A DNA stretch of 64,000 nt from Streptomyces sp. 1222.5 (lineage in GTDB: Bacteria; Actinomycetota; Actinomycetes; Streptomycetales; Streptomycetaceae), in NCBI RefSeq assembly GCF_900105245.1, contig NZ_FNSZ01000001.1:868001-932000 (forward strand), given 5' to 3'. Made by a program: the position numbers and the translations under genes. This document shows positions 35,164 to 42,974 of this stretch, one piece after another; the stretch's first letter is position 1; each line of letters starts with the position of its first letter. The notes beneath the pieces were generated by a model. That model saw nothing but the letters and a program-made list of their open reading frames with translations, was not told where the DNA came from and searched no databases.

Positions 35164-36645
35164 CTACGGCACCGCCACGGCGGGCTCGGCCGCCGGGCGG
35201 GGCACGAACTCGTGCTCCTGGGCACGGTGGTAGCCGCGGCGGTCGTACCAGCGGCAGACGGCCCAGCCGACGAGCACGGCTCCGGCCGCGTAGGCGCCCA
35301 GCACCAGCCAGGCCAGCCGGACCCGGTCGCCGTGGCCGCCGAAGAAGAGGAGCGAGCGCACCCCTTCGACGACGTGGCGTGCGGGCAGGGCCTTGCCGAG
35401 GGTGTCGTGGGCGCCGGAGAGCTCCTCCTCGGGGATGGCCCCCGCGGACAGTGGTACGCCGACCATGGTCACCGTGAACAGGGCGAGGATCTGGCCGGGT
35501 GCCCCGAACACGGCGAAGAGGGCCAGGGTGAGCAGGGCGACGGCCGCGCACGCGGCGCTGCAGAACAGCACGAACGCACCGGTGTCACCGGGCTGAAGGT
35601 CTGTCATCCGCAGCGCCACTCCGGCGACTACGGCGCCCGCCACACCTCCCACCGCGATCCCCAGGACCGCCTTGGCCAGGAACGTGGACGAGCGGGTGAT
35701 CCGGATCAGGGGCTGGACGATGCGACGGGGGCCGATCTCCAACGGCACGTATCCGAGCCCGGCGTCGACGAACATGGTGAGCAGTGTGGCCGGGACCAGG
35801 CCCGAGATGAGCAGCGCGATGGCGATGTACAGCGGGAGGGATCCGGCGGCCGAGCCGACGGGTCCGGAGGGCGGCTGGCGTACGGCGGTACGGACGCCGA
35901 CGGGATCGTCGAGCAGGGCCAGCAGTCCTGCCGGCACCGGCCCGGCCCGGGTGACCGGAGCGGTCCCGGAGGCGCCGGGGTGCCCGGCTCCGGGGCCGGG
36001 CGTGCCCGTGGCTCCGGTGGGAGGCGCGGTGTCGGTGGTCCCGGTGGACGGGGGAGGTGTGCCGGCCGCCGCGCCGGGAGCGTCCGTCGCCGGTGTGGTG
36101 GTGTGACCGCGCCGGGCGTCGGCCGCCGCCTTCTTCTTGAGTTGCGCGCCGAGACGGTTGGAGGCCCGCGCCACGGTGAGGCGCATCAGCCTGTCCGTCG
36201 TCGAGGCCGCCACACCGCTGACTCCGCGGGGCTCGACGAGTTCGAGCACCGGGCGCCGGGTGCTCGGGCCGGTGCCGAGCAGGGCCAGCGTTCGGCGGGT
36301 GAAGTCCGAGGGCACCACCAGGGCCCCGTATGCCTCCTGGGAGTCGAGCATGTGCCCGGCGTCCGCGCGCGTGCGGACCACGGTCCAGTGCACACGTCCG
36401 TCCTTGCGTGCGGCGCGGGTGACGGCGTCGGAGAGGTCGGCGCCCATGTTCACGGTGCCGTGGGGTCCGGGGGCGCCGCGGTCCCCGCTGACCAGGACCA
36501 GGGGCAGGTTGTGCAGTCGGGTCTCGGGATCGGAGGCCGGCCCCAGGTAGCTGACGGTGCAGAGGCCCGCGAGCAGGGATCCGATCAGCACCACGATCCA
36601 TGTCCTGGGCTGTTGCCACAGTGTCTTGGCGCGCAAGGAAATCAC
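35164..36645 (-). CDS. DUF3533/YhgE-Pip-like membrane permease
   Basis: 493 residues from GTG at 36645; a TTG at 36636 has a better-spaced GAAGGTGA and is a real alternative. One N-terminal membrane helix (about 12-32) is followed by a large extracytoplasmic domain (35-260) with LHNLPLVLVSGDRGAPG, a low-complexity Pro/Gly/Thr linker (about 210-265) and five C-terminal helices. The layout is that of ABC-2-like DUF3533 transporters without an ATPase. Fifteen bases downstream of a type II thioesterase. Likely export or self-resistance. Confidence 0.8.
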   Translation of the reverse strand: MISLRAKTLWQQPRTWIVVLIGSLLAGLCTVSYLGPASDPETRLHNLPLVLVSGDRGAPGPHGTVNMGADLSDAVTRAARKDGRVHWTVVRTRADAGHMLDSQEAYGALVVPSDFTRRTLALLGTGPSTRRPVLELVEPRGVSGVAASTTDRLMRLTVARASNRLGAQLKKKAAADARRGHTTTPATDAPGAAAGTPPPSTGTTDTAPPTGATGTPGPGAGHPGASGTAPVTRAGPVPAGLLALLDDPVGVRTAVRQPPSGPVGSAAGSLPLYIAIALLISGLVPATLLTMFVDAGLGYVPLEIGPRRIVQPLIRITRSSTFLAKAVLGIAVGGVAGAVVAGVALRMTDLQPGDTGAFVLFCSAACAAVALLTLALFAVFGAPGQILALFTVTMVGVPLSAGAIPEEELSGAHDTLGKALPARHVVEGVRSLLFFGGHGDRVRLAWLVLGAYAAGAVLVGWAVCRWYDRRGYHRAQEHEFVPRPAAEPAVAVP

Positions 36646-36659
36646 CTTCGTCGAGTCGT

Positions 36660-37415
36660 TCAGGAGGGGCGGGGCAGGGGCGAGAGGCCTTGGGCCTGCT
36701 CCCCCGCGACGGCGTGCTCGGCGAGCGCTGTTCGCGCCAGGCCCGCGAGGAACCGCGGCACGGCGTCGTCCTGCCAGGGGAAGAAGTGGCCGCCGGTGAA
36801 CAGGCGCAGCCCCTCCCAGTGGCGGGCGTGGTGCTGCCATGCGGCCACGTGGCTCGGCGGGTGGACGACGTCCTGTTCGCCGGCCAGGGCGTACAGCGGG
36901 ACCGTCACCGGCCGGGTCGGTGCGGTGCCGGCCTCGGCCAGCAGCCGCATGTCGGCCCGGAGCGGGCGCAGGACGAGGGCGCGCATCTGCGGTTGGGCCA
37001 GCACTTCGTCGGGTGTCGCGCCCAGTCGGGCCACATGGTCGAGGAGTGCGTCGGGGTCGTCGGCGAGTGCGTGGTTGGCGTGTGCGTCGAGCAGCTCGCC
37101 GGGCCCCATCGCGGAGATCACCAGCGCCTTGGGAGGTGTGCCGAGCTCGCAGAGTCTGTGGCACACCTCGTGGGCGAGGAGTCCGCCCATGCTGTGCCCG
37201 AAGAGGATCATCGGGGCGGTGGGGTCACCGAGACGCGGCAGGACGTCCTCGACGACGCGTGCCACGCCGGCGTGGGGCGCCTCGGCGATTCTGCGGCCGT
37301 GGCCCGGGAGTTCCGGTGCGATCAGCTCGCAGGCCCGAGGCATGTGCGCGGACCAGGGCCGGTAGGCGTGGGCGGAGCCGCCCGCGTAAGGCAGGCAGAC
37401 GACACGGACGTTCAT
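36660..37415 (-). CDS. type II thioesterase (editing)
   Basis: 251 residues from ATG (MNVRVVCLPYAGGSAHAY) with AAGGGGAAAC upstream. GrsT/TEII features: PYAGGSAHAYRPW, nucleophile elbow LFGHSMGGLLAHE, acid GEQDVV and GGHFFPWQ with the catalytic His. Such enzymes remove wrong or stalled acyl groups from NRPS/PKS carrier domains. It is the first of two TEII genes in the cluster (the other at 54203), which parallels the two NRPS/PKS pairs. Co-transcribed with the permease and divergent from a TetR gene with operators between. Confidence 0.92.
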   Translation of the reverse strand: MNVRVVCLPYAGGSAHAYRPWSAHMPRACELIAPELPGHGRRIAEAPHAGVARVVEDVLPRLGDPTAPMILFGHSMGGLLAHEVCHRLCELGTPPKALVISAMGPGELLDAHANHALADDPDALLDHVARLGATPDEVLAQPQMRALVLRPLRADMRLLAEAGTAPTRPVTVPLYALAGEQDVVHPPSHVAAWQHHARHWEGLRLFTGGHFFPWQDDAVPRFLAGLARTALAEHAVAGEQAQGLSPLPRPS

Positions 37416-37496
37416 GTTTCCCCTTCGAGCGGGCTCGGCCCCCGACCCGAGGTGTTCCGCCGTGTGGGGCGTGGAATGCCTCGGACACCCCAGAAC

Positions 37497-37564
37497 GCAA
37501 CGCAACGGTGCGTTGCACTTTGAGTCTACGGGGGCGACTAGACTTGGCGCAACACAACGTTGCG
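37497..37564. promoter_or_regulatory. two inverted repeats, candidate operators of the local TetR regulator
   Basis: GCAACGCA-acgg-TGCGTTGC (37497-37516, perfect 8-base arms) and CGCAAC-N5-GTTGCG (37548-37564) lie in the 179-base divergent region between the thioesterase/permease pair and the TetR gene. Both share the CGCAAC/GTTGCG half-site, differing from the GAACGA-type operators elsewhere in the cluster. Confidence 0.65.
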
Positions 37565-37594
37565 TTCGGCTTGTCGGGCCGGTCGGAGGTCGTC

Positions 37595-38188
37595 ATGGCA
37601 GCAGGTGGAACCGCCTCCGGCGGGCAGGCGGGCGGAGGGTCGCGCGGCCCCCGGCGCAGGGACGACATCTTCGCCGCCTGCCTCGAACTGCTCGCCGACC
37701 AGGGCTACGACGAACTGACCATCGAGGGCGTCGCCCAGCGTTCAGGTGTCAACAAGACGACCATCTACCGCTGGTGGCCGTCGAAGTCGGAGCTGCTGCG
37801 CGACGCCCTGCTGCACTCGGGCTCGATGGCCCTGGAGCTCCCGGACTCCGGGAGTCTGGCGGGCGACCTGACCGACCTGGCCTCGCAGGTCCAGGAACTC
37901 CTGGACGATCCCCGCACGGGTGCCGTGGTGGAGGCGGCCCTCGTGGGAGCGGTCCGTCATCAGGCGATGCGCGAACTCGTCACGCACTTCCTGGAGGACC
38001 GGCTCGGGCGCCACCAGCCGGTCTTCATCCGGGCCGTGGAACGAGGAGAGCTGCCCGCCGACTTCGATCCGGCCCTCCTGGTGGACGCCATGGCGGGCGC
38101 GCTGTGGATCCGCCTGCTGGTGCGCCGCCGGCCGGCCGAGCCGGGGTTCACCGAGAAGCTGATCTCGATCCTGCTCAACGGCATCTGA
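37595..38188 (+). CDS. TetR-family regulator (local)
   Basis: 197 residues from ATG with CGGAGG upstream. After a Gly/Arg-rich start, the helix-turn-helix is at about 25-70 (YDELTIEGVAQRSGVNKTTIYRWWPSK), followed by a TetR_C ligand domain. It is divergent from the thioesterase-permease pair, and two CGCAAC-type inverted repeats in between are its probable targets. It therefore most likely controls export, derepressing it when a product or precursor binds. Confidence 0.9.
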   Translation: MAAGGTASGGQAGGGSRGPRRRDDIFAACLELLADQGYDELTIEGVAQRSGVNKTTIYRWWPSKSELLRDALLHSGSMALELPDSGSLAGDLTDLASQVQELLDDPRTGAVVEAALVGAVRHQAMRELVTHFLEDRLGRHQPVFIRAVERGELPADFDPALLVDAMAGALWIRLLVRRRPAEPGFTEKLISILLNGI

Positions 38189-38222
38189 GGGCCGGCCCTC
38201 CGTCAGGCCGGCCACCGCGCGC

Positions 38223-38699
38223 TCAGCCCTCCAGGGCCGCCCTGATCCGGCCGAGCGTGGTGCGCATGCCGGATCGGTTGACCTCCGCCCGGTCGACGGG
38301 ACGCGTGCCGGTGAACACCCGCCCGAGGAACTCCGCCGCCCGGGCGCCTGGGCCGGTGCGCAGGTCCTCCCAGTACTCGGTGACCCTGGTGACATCCCCT
38401 TCCGGCCGGAAGCGGTACCCCCACAGGGCCACGGGGAGCCCGAACGCCGTGACACGGAAGGCGAACTCGTCCGGCCGCTCGGCCCGGGTCACCCGGCAGG
38501 TGGTGAACCAGACGAAAAGCCCCTTCCGGTTGAAGCCGACGAACGCGGAGCCCGCGCCGGCGCCCCGGCCCCGGGACCACACGGCAAAGCACTCCGGGCT
38601 CCACTTCCCCAGGTTCCGCACGTCGGCCACCGCGGAGTACACCTCCGCCACAGGCGCGTCGACGAGGACGCTTTCCTCGACTTTCCACAGACGATTCAT
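38223..38699 (-). CDS. SRPBCC (START/polyketide cyclase-like) protein
   Basis: 158 residues from the second of two adjacent ATGs (better spacing from GGGAG). SRPBCC pattern: WKVEESVLVDAPVAEVYSAVADVRNLGKWSP, then strands with GFNRKGLFVWFTTCRVT and GYRFRPEGDVTRVTEYWEDL, and a C-terminal amphipathic helix. These proteins bind hydrophobic ligands in a deep cavity and act as cyclases, dehydratases or carriers. Different from the second START-like protein at 42530. The function in the pathway is unknown. Confidence 0.8.
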   Translation of the reverse strand: MNRLWKVEESVLVDAPVAEVYSAVADVRNLGKWSPECFAVWSRGRGAGAGSAFVGFNRKGLFVWFTTCRVTRAERPDEFAFRVTAFGLPVALWGYRFRPEGDVTRVTEYWEDLRTGPGARAAEFLGRVFTGTRPVDRAEVNRSGMRTTLGRIRAALEG

Positions 38700-38806
38700 C
38701 ATTGCTCCCGAGCCGAATAAAGGATTGCGACGAGACCGGATCGGCGGGACTTTAACCAGCCGCGGACGCCGACGGCAACCAGCAACAGGCAGGCGGACAA
38801 AGGGCC

Positions 38807-38856
38807 TTGACGGTCGCCGTGCACCGATCTACGGTAGAACGAGACGCATCGTTCTC
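38807..38856 (+). promoter_or_regulatory. promoter and TetR-type operator B for the diiron gene
   Basis: TTGACG (38807-38812), 17 bases, TACGGT (38830-38835), then AGAACGA-N6-TCGTTCT (GAACGA 38837-38842, TCGTTC 38849-38854). The 18-base operator is the exact reverse complement of operator A's core. The following leader (38857-39081) contains no convincing gene. Confidence 0.75.
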
Positions 38857-39081
38857 AACGCGCGCCCTCGCGCGAACTTCGGCAGGTCACGCCCTTACAA
38901 GCAGGAATGACGGACGAGGAAGCACATCAGCCGCCTCCGGCCGGCTCCTCGGACCTCGGCATTCCGCCGACGTGCCGCGCACGGTTTTCGCGCGGACGAT
39001 CCACCGACCTTTCGTTCATCCGGCCACCGGAAAGCGACATTCCACTGTGCCGCATTGCCTCACGACCAGAAGGACCGAATT

Positions 39082-40035
39082 GTGACCCGAATTCCCGTGG
39101 AAGCCGACTGGGACAGCGCCCCGGGCGTACTCGAAGGCGCCCGCGAACTCGAACTGACCCCGGGCCAGTGCGACCTGCCGTACTGGCTGGAGCATGTGGC
39201 CGGCTCCATGCTGCGCCGGCTGTCGGACGGCACCGTGACGGCCGCGCCCCCGACGGAGGCCGTGCTGCGCCCGGGCCCCCTGCGGGAAGCGCTCGTCGAC
39301 GAGTTCGCCTTCCGTACGCTGGCCGAGGACAAGGCGACCCGCGCCCTGTCCTTCCTCGTCTTCCACGCCCCGGACCGGGAGTGTCTGGAGTTCTACACGA
39401 CGCAGCTCGTCGACGAGGCACGGCATGCGCGTGCGTTCCGTGACCACCTGCTGGTCGCGGGCATGTCCGCCCAGGAAGTCGACGCGGCCGTCGCCCGGAC
39501 CGCCGCGAGCTCCGGGGCCGCCGTCCTCGACCCCCTGGAGGAGTTCGGTCTGGCGGTCCTGCGGGACCGGCAGGACTTCTACGGCGGTGTCCTCGTCCTC
39601 ACCGTTCTGGTCGAGGGAATCCTCGCGCCCGCGGCCGAGCTCAGCGAGCGCAAGTGGAAGGTGCTCGACCCCTCCGCCGCCCTGGTGGAGCGGGGAGCGA
39701 ACATGGACGAGATCCGTCATCTGGCCGTGGGCAGCGCGATCGTCCGCCAGTACCTCATGGACCGCCCGGAAGCCCGGTCGGGGCTGCTCGACCTGGTCCG
39801 AGAGGGCCGTCGACTGTGGGACGAACTGCCCATGCAGGACGTCCTGTACCGGCGGGAGTCCCTCTTCCAGGAAGGGCTCGCCGAGCACGGGCACCTGCTG
39901 GGTGACCACGAGATCTGGCCGGGTCGGCGCCTGGTGGACACCGGCATCGAGGAACGCATGGCGGCCGCGGAGCGCTGGTCGCGCGAGACCCAGGACGCCC
40001 GGCTGAAGTACATGCTCCTGGACGAGGCGTCATGA
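39082..40035 (+). CDS. ferritin-like diiron oxygenase (VlmB-like)
   Basis: 317 residues from GTG with AAGGA eight bases upstream. A helical protein with the carboxylate-bridged diiron pattern: Glu82 in AEDKATRAL, Glu112 and His115 in VDEARHARAF, Glu178 in LVEGILAP, and Glu210 and His213 in MDEIRHLAVG, i.e. two ExxH motifs plus two single Glu. Non-heme diiron enzymes of this kind do N-oxidations (AurF type), and VlmB of valanimycin biosynthesis is, as I recall, a diiron enzyme that forms the azoxy group. The neighbouring operon supplies the matching VlmA-, VlmH- and VlmO-like parts, so azoxy formation is the favoured role (inference). It overlaps the next gene by ATGA. Confidence 0.8.
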   Translation: MTRIPVEADWDSAPGVLEGARELELTPGQCDLPYWLEHVAGSMLRRLSDGTVTAAPPTEAVLRPGPLREALVDEFAFRTLAEDKATRALSFLVFHAPDRECLEFYTTQLVDEARHARAFRDHLLVAGMSAQEVDAAVARTAASSGAAVLDPLEEFGLAVLRDRQDFYGGVLVLTVLVEGILAPAAELSERKWKVLDPSAALVERGANMDEIRHLAVGSAIVRQYLMDRPEARSGLLDLVREGRRLWDELPMQDVLYRRESLFQEGLAEHGHLLGDHEIWPGRRLVDTGIEERMAAAERWSRETQDARLKYMLLDEAS

Positions 40036-40916
40036 CGACCGGATCCGCGCACGGCAGCACCTGGCGGATCGAGGTACCCGACGCGCGGGACGGCGTCCAG
40101 CACCTCGGCGCGAGCGTCGTGGACGCCCGGTCCGCACCGCGGGCCGTGGTCGTGATCTGTCCGGCGCTCGGTGTGAACGCGTCCTACTACGGGCCGTTCC
40201 GCGCCCACCTCGCACGCAGGGGCATCGCCACCGTCGCCGTCGACCTGCGGGGCCAGGGCGACAGCCGCCCCCGTGCCGGGCGGCACACCCGGCACGGCTA
40301 CCACGAACTGGCCACCCGCGACTGGCCGGCCGTCATCCGCGCGACACGCGACCGCTTCCACCCCGACGTCCCGCTGTTCCTGCTCGGGCACAGCATCGGC
40401 GGGCAGGTCAGCGTGCTGCACGCGGCGCACGACCCGAAGAGCGCGGACGGCGTCATCCTCGTCGCGGCCGGCTCGGTGGACCACCGAGGCTTCTCCGGGT
40501 CGGCCCGGCTGCGTGTACTGGCCGCCACCCACTTCATCGCCGCGGTCGCCTCGCTCTGGGGCTACTGGCCGGGTCACCGCCTCGGCTTCGGCGGCCGCCA
40601 GTCCGCGCGGCTCATGCGGGACTGGGCCAGGATCTGCCGCACCGGCCGTTTCGCCCCGGCCGGGGCGGACTTCGACTACGAGGCGGCCATGCCCGGGGCC
40701 GCGCTCCCCGTGCTGGCCGTGTCCGTAGAGGGCGACCGACTGGCGCCGCGCCGCGCGGTGGACCGCCTGTGCGCCAAACTGCCTTCGGCGACGATCGACC
40801 GCTGGCACTTCTCCCCCGAGGACGGAGCCCGCCTCGACCACGTCCGGTGGGCACGCGACGGCGAGGGCATCGCGGAGCGGATCTCCGAATGGCTCGGCCG
40901 GCACCACGCGCACTGA
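40032..40916 (+). CDS. alpha/beta hydrolase (S33-like)
   Basis: 294 residues; the ATG overlaps the stop codon of the diiron gene, so translation is coupled. It shows VVVICPALGVNASYYGPFRAHLARRG, DLRGQGDSRPRAG, nucleophile elbow LLGHSIGGQVSVL and a C-terminal WHFSPEDGARLDHVRW with a candidate His. The PALGV...YY start and loop with GYWPGHRLGFGG are typical of an actinobacterial hydrolase group related to serine aminopeptidase S33. It may hydrolyse an ester-linked intermediate of the diiron step. Followed by a 23-base-pair terminator. Confidence 0.82.
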   Translation: MTTGSAHGSTWRIEVPDARDGVQHLGASVVDARSAPRAVVVICPALGVNASYYGPFRAHLARRGIATVAVDLRGQGDSRPRAGRHTRHGYHELATRDWPAVIRATRDRFHPDVPLFLLGHSIGGQVSVLHAAHDPKSADGVILVAAGSVDHRGFSGSARLRVLAATHFIAAVASLWGYWPGHRLGFGGRQSARLMRDWARICRTGRFAPAGADFDYEAAMPGAALPVLAVSVEGDRLAPRRAVDRLCAKLPSATIDRWHFSPEDGARLDHVRWARDGEGIAERISEWLGRHHAH

Positions 40917-40933
40917 CAGGGCTCGCACATACG

Positions 40934-40988
40934 CACACGAAGGGCGTTCCTCCCCCCGGATCTGCGGGGGAGGAACGCCCTTCGTGTG
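40934..40988. terminator. very strong bidirectional hairpin
   Basis: Perfect 23-base arms (40934-40956 and 40966-40988) with a 9-base loop between the convergent hydrolase (ends 40916) and the eight-gene operon (ends 41017). Confidence 0.88.
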
Positions 40989-41016
40989 CTGGCCGGACGG
41001 CCGGCGGCGACCGGAC

Positions 41017-42012
41017 TCAGACGGAGTTGGTCAGTCTCAGCAGATTCCACACCGCGCCGGGACGGACGCCGCCCTGGAAGGCGGCGTACTCCGGCTCCAG
41101 GACCTGCGGGTCCCACTTGAGCTTGAACGCCTCCTGCGTCCGGGCCGGGTAGACCGCCCTGCCGTGCTCGGCGACCAGGCGCAGCGCGCGGTTCAGCCGC
41201 CGGGAGGCCGACGCCGGCTCGTGCCGGTCGCTCAGGCCGGCGAACGGTGTCAGCCCGAGGTGCAGCCAGGCCGTCCCCTCCGCACGGAACATCTCCAGCG
41301 CCGTCAGGTTGACGAGCTCGATCGTGCCTACCGGGGCCTGCGGTGTGCGCCTCGTCAGGTCGTACAGCCATCCCGGCCGGGCACCCCAGGCCGGGGAGTA
41401 GGTGACGTAGCCGACGACCCTGCCCTCCTGCCGGGCGACGAAGGTGCGGCGCAGCGCGGCGCCGGGGCCGCCCCGCTCGCCGATCAGGAAGGACAGCTCC
41501 TTCACATGGCGCCCCTTGGCCTTCAGCCATACGGTGTCCACCGCATCCAGTTCCGACTGCTCGGGCGACCGGGAGTCGACCTCGTGGACCGTGACGCCCT
41601 CCCGGCGGGCGCGGGCGACGTTCTGCCGGACCTTCGCCAGCCGCCGGCCGCGCAGGGTGAACGCGGACAGGGCGATGCTGTAGGAGGTGCCGATCTGGTT
41701 GACCGTACATCCGCGGGCCTCGTACAGCCCCACATCATCGGAACGGAGCTGAGCGGCCGTCAGCCGTGCGGGGCGTGCACCGCCTGCCACCACCCGGTCG
41801 AGGAACTCGTCGAGCAGCGCTCCTCTGTCGGCCGTGGCGGCGAAAGGCCCGCCGAACTGGACGACATGGCGTCCCGATCGCCGGTAGGCGACGATTCCGG
41901 GGACCCGGCTGCCGGACCATCGTGCGGTGGCCTCGTTGAGGGCGAGTGCACCACTGGGATGGTCGGCGTGGGCGCCGAGGAGCGTGATCTCCCCGGCACC
42001 CTGCCGCGTCAT
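41017..42012 (-). CDS. DUF2156/MprF-type aminoacyl-tRNA-dependent transferase (VlmA-like)
   Basis: 331 residues from ATG at 42012, overlapping the previous gene by ATGA. It has the double GNAT-like fold of the MprF (lysyl-phosphatidylglycerol synthase) C-terminal domain but no membrane part: GRHVVQFGGPFA, RRLAKVRQNVARARREGVTV, WLKAKGRHVKELSFLIG, GYVTYSPAW and a late LHLGLTPFAGL. In valanimycin biosynthesis VlmA, an MprF relative, moves serine from seryl-tRNA onto isobutylhydroxylamine. Gene order with the N-hydroxylase-like and membrane proteins supports the same role here with an alkylhydroxylamine acceptor; whether Ser or Thr is transferred cannot be read. No aminoacyl-tRNA synthetase gene is in the window. 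Confidence 0.78.
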   Translation of the reverse strand: MTRQGAGEITLLGAHADHPSGALALNEATARWSGSRVPGIVAYRRSGRHVVQFGGPFAATADRGALLDEFLDRVVAGGARPARLTAAQLRSDDVGLYEARGCTVNQIGTSYSIALSAFTLRGRRLAKVRQNVARARREGVTVHEVDSRSPEQSELDAVDTVWLKAKGRHVKELSFLIGERGGPGAALRRTFVARQEGRVVGYVTYSPAWGARPGWLYDLTRRTPQAPVGTIELVNLTALEMFRAEGTAWLHLGLTPFAGLSDRHEPASASRRLNRALRLVAEHGRAVYPARTQEAFKLKWDPQVLEPEYAAFQGGVRPGAVWNLLRLTNSV

Positions 42013-42530
42013 CGGGTGTCTCCGGCGGCCGCCGCGCGACCGACGGTGGCCGGCACCTCGGCAGGCCGTGCCGCCCCCGGCCCCTCGGGGGCGGCGGCCA
42101 GAGCCTGTTCGAAGGCGGTGAACGCCGGATGCGCCCTGGGTTCGAAGGCCACGCCGAACGGCTTGAGGAAGTTGCCCAGCAGCCCCCTGTCGCCGCACAG
42201 GTGGACCGGCACGGCCAGCAGGGCCCACTCCCAGTGCACCAGCCAGCCCCACAGCGCCACGACCGCGCCGGCCGTCAGCCAGCTGTGCATCGTGTTGTAC
42301 AGCACGTAGTAACCGCGGTGGATCGGCCTGCCCTTGGCCCGGTGGTGCGCCCACGCGCCGGGCAGGTAACCGAAGATGTCGATGTACGCGAACATGCCGA
42401 CGGCCACCGGCCAGTTGATCGCGTCCCAGTGGGCGAACATCAGGCCCGCGCTGAGGAGCAGTCCGGCCGCGTACTCGGCCCGCAGCAGGCGGAAGGTCAC
42501 GGGCGTCTCGAAGCGGTTCAGCGGGTCCAT
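42009..42530 (-). CDS. small His-rich integral membrane protein (VlmO-like candidate)
   Basis: 173 residues, start ATG overlapping the preceding TGA by one base. Three or four hydrophobic helices (about 16-33, 42-58, 85-105, 108-125) enclose polar residues: GAWAHHRAKGRPIHRGYY, YNTMHSW and VHLCGDRG, suggesting a metal or substrate site in the membrane. No Pfam family is certain. Valanimycin and related azoxy clusters contain a membrane protein, VlmO, thought to make the N-N bond by rearrangement; size, helices and gene neighbours fit, but I cannot align the two proteins here. The C-terminal 45 residues are Ala/Pro-rich and probably cytoplasmic. Confidence 0.6.
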   Translation of the reverse strand: MDPLNRFETPVTFRLLRAEYAAGLLLSAGLMFAHWDAINWPVAVGMFAYIDIFGYLPGAWAHHRAKGRPIHRGYYVLYNTMHSWLTAGAVVALWGWLVHWEWALLAVPVHLCGDRGLLGNFLKPFGVAFEPRAHPAFTAFEQALAAAPEGPGAARPAEVPATVGRAAAAGDTR

Positions 42531-42973
42531 CAGAGCACCTCCCCCGCGCCGAGCAGCGCACGGAGTATGTGCTCGATGGTCTCTCGCAGGACGCGCTCCG
42601 CCACCGGGTCCACGATGTTGGCCAAGGTGGGCAGACCGAAGTCGAAACCGGCGGTGAAGGCCACGCGGGCGCCGTCGCCACTGCCCTCGACGCTCCACGC
42701 GCCGTCGAACGCCTCGAAGTCCCCGTGCAGTTGCCGGAAGGAGATGCTCAGCGCACCGTCGTCGAAGACGTCCTCCTCGGACCAGGCGAGCACGCCGTTG
42801 CGGAAGTCGACTTCCCAGTCGCTGTGCAGGGATCCGTCGTCGAGCGTCGGGTGGACCGTCACCTTCCGAACGGTGTCCACGAGGTCCGGGTAGCGGGCGA
42901 AGTCCCGGATCCGGGCGTAGGCGTCGGCGGCGGCGACGCCGTGCGCCTGGAAGTCGAGTCGTACCGAGCGCAT
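42530..42973 (-). CDS. SRPBCC/Coq10-like START-domain protein
   Basis: 147 residues from ATG with AGGAGG ten bases upstream. Polyketide_cyc pattern: HGVAAADAYARIRDFARYPDLVDTVRKVTVH, a strand WEVDFRNGVLAWSEEDVFD, FRQLHGDFEAFDGAWSVE and a long C-terminal helix. Located between the aminotransferase and the membrane protein within the overlapping operon, so it probably binds the alkylamine-derived intermediate or aids its conversion. A ligand-carrier or cyclase role is family knowledge only. Confidence 0.8.
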   Translation of the reverse strand: MRSVRLDFQAHGVAAADAYARIRDFARYPDLVDTVRKVTVHPTLDDGSLHSDWEVDFRNGVLAWSEEDVFDDGALSISFRQLHGDFEAFDGAWSVEGSGDGARVAFTAGFDFGLPTLANIVDPVAERVLRETIEHILRALLGAGEVL

Positions 42974-42974
42974 C

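Noticed and set aside
37513..37544. Promoter TTGCAC...TAGACT between the thioesterase and TetR genes
   Set aside because: Spacer is 20 bases, too long for a normal sigma-70-type promoter; only the inverted repeats were kept.
38907..39443. ORF starting before the diiron gene in another frame
   Set aside because: Runs through most of the diiron coding region in the wrong frame; its N-terminal part has no motif.
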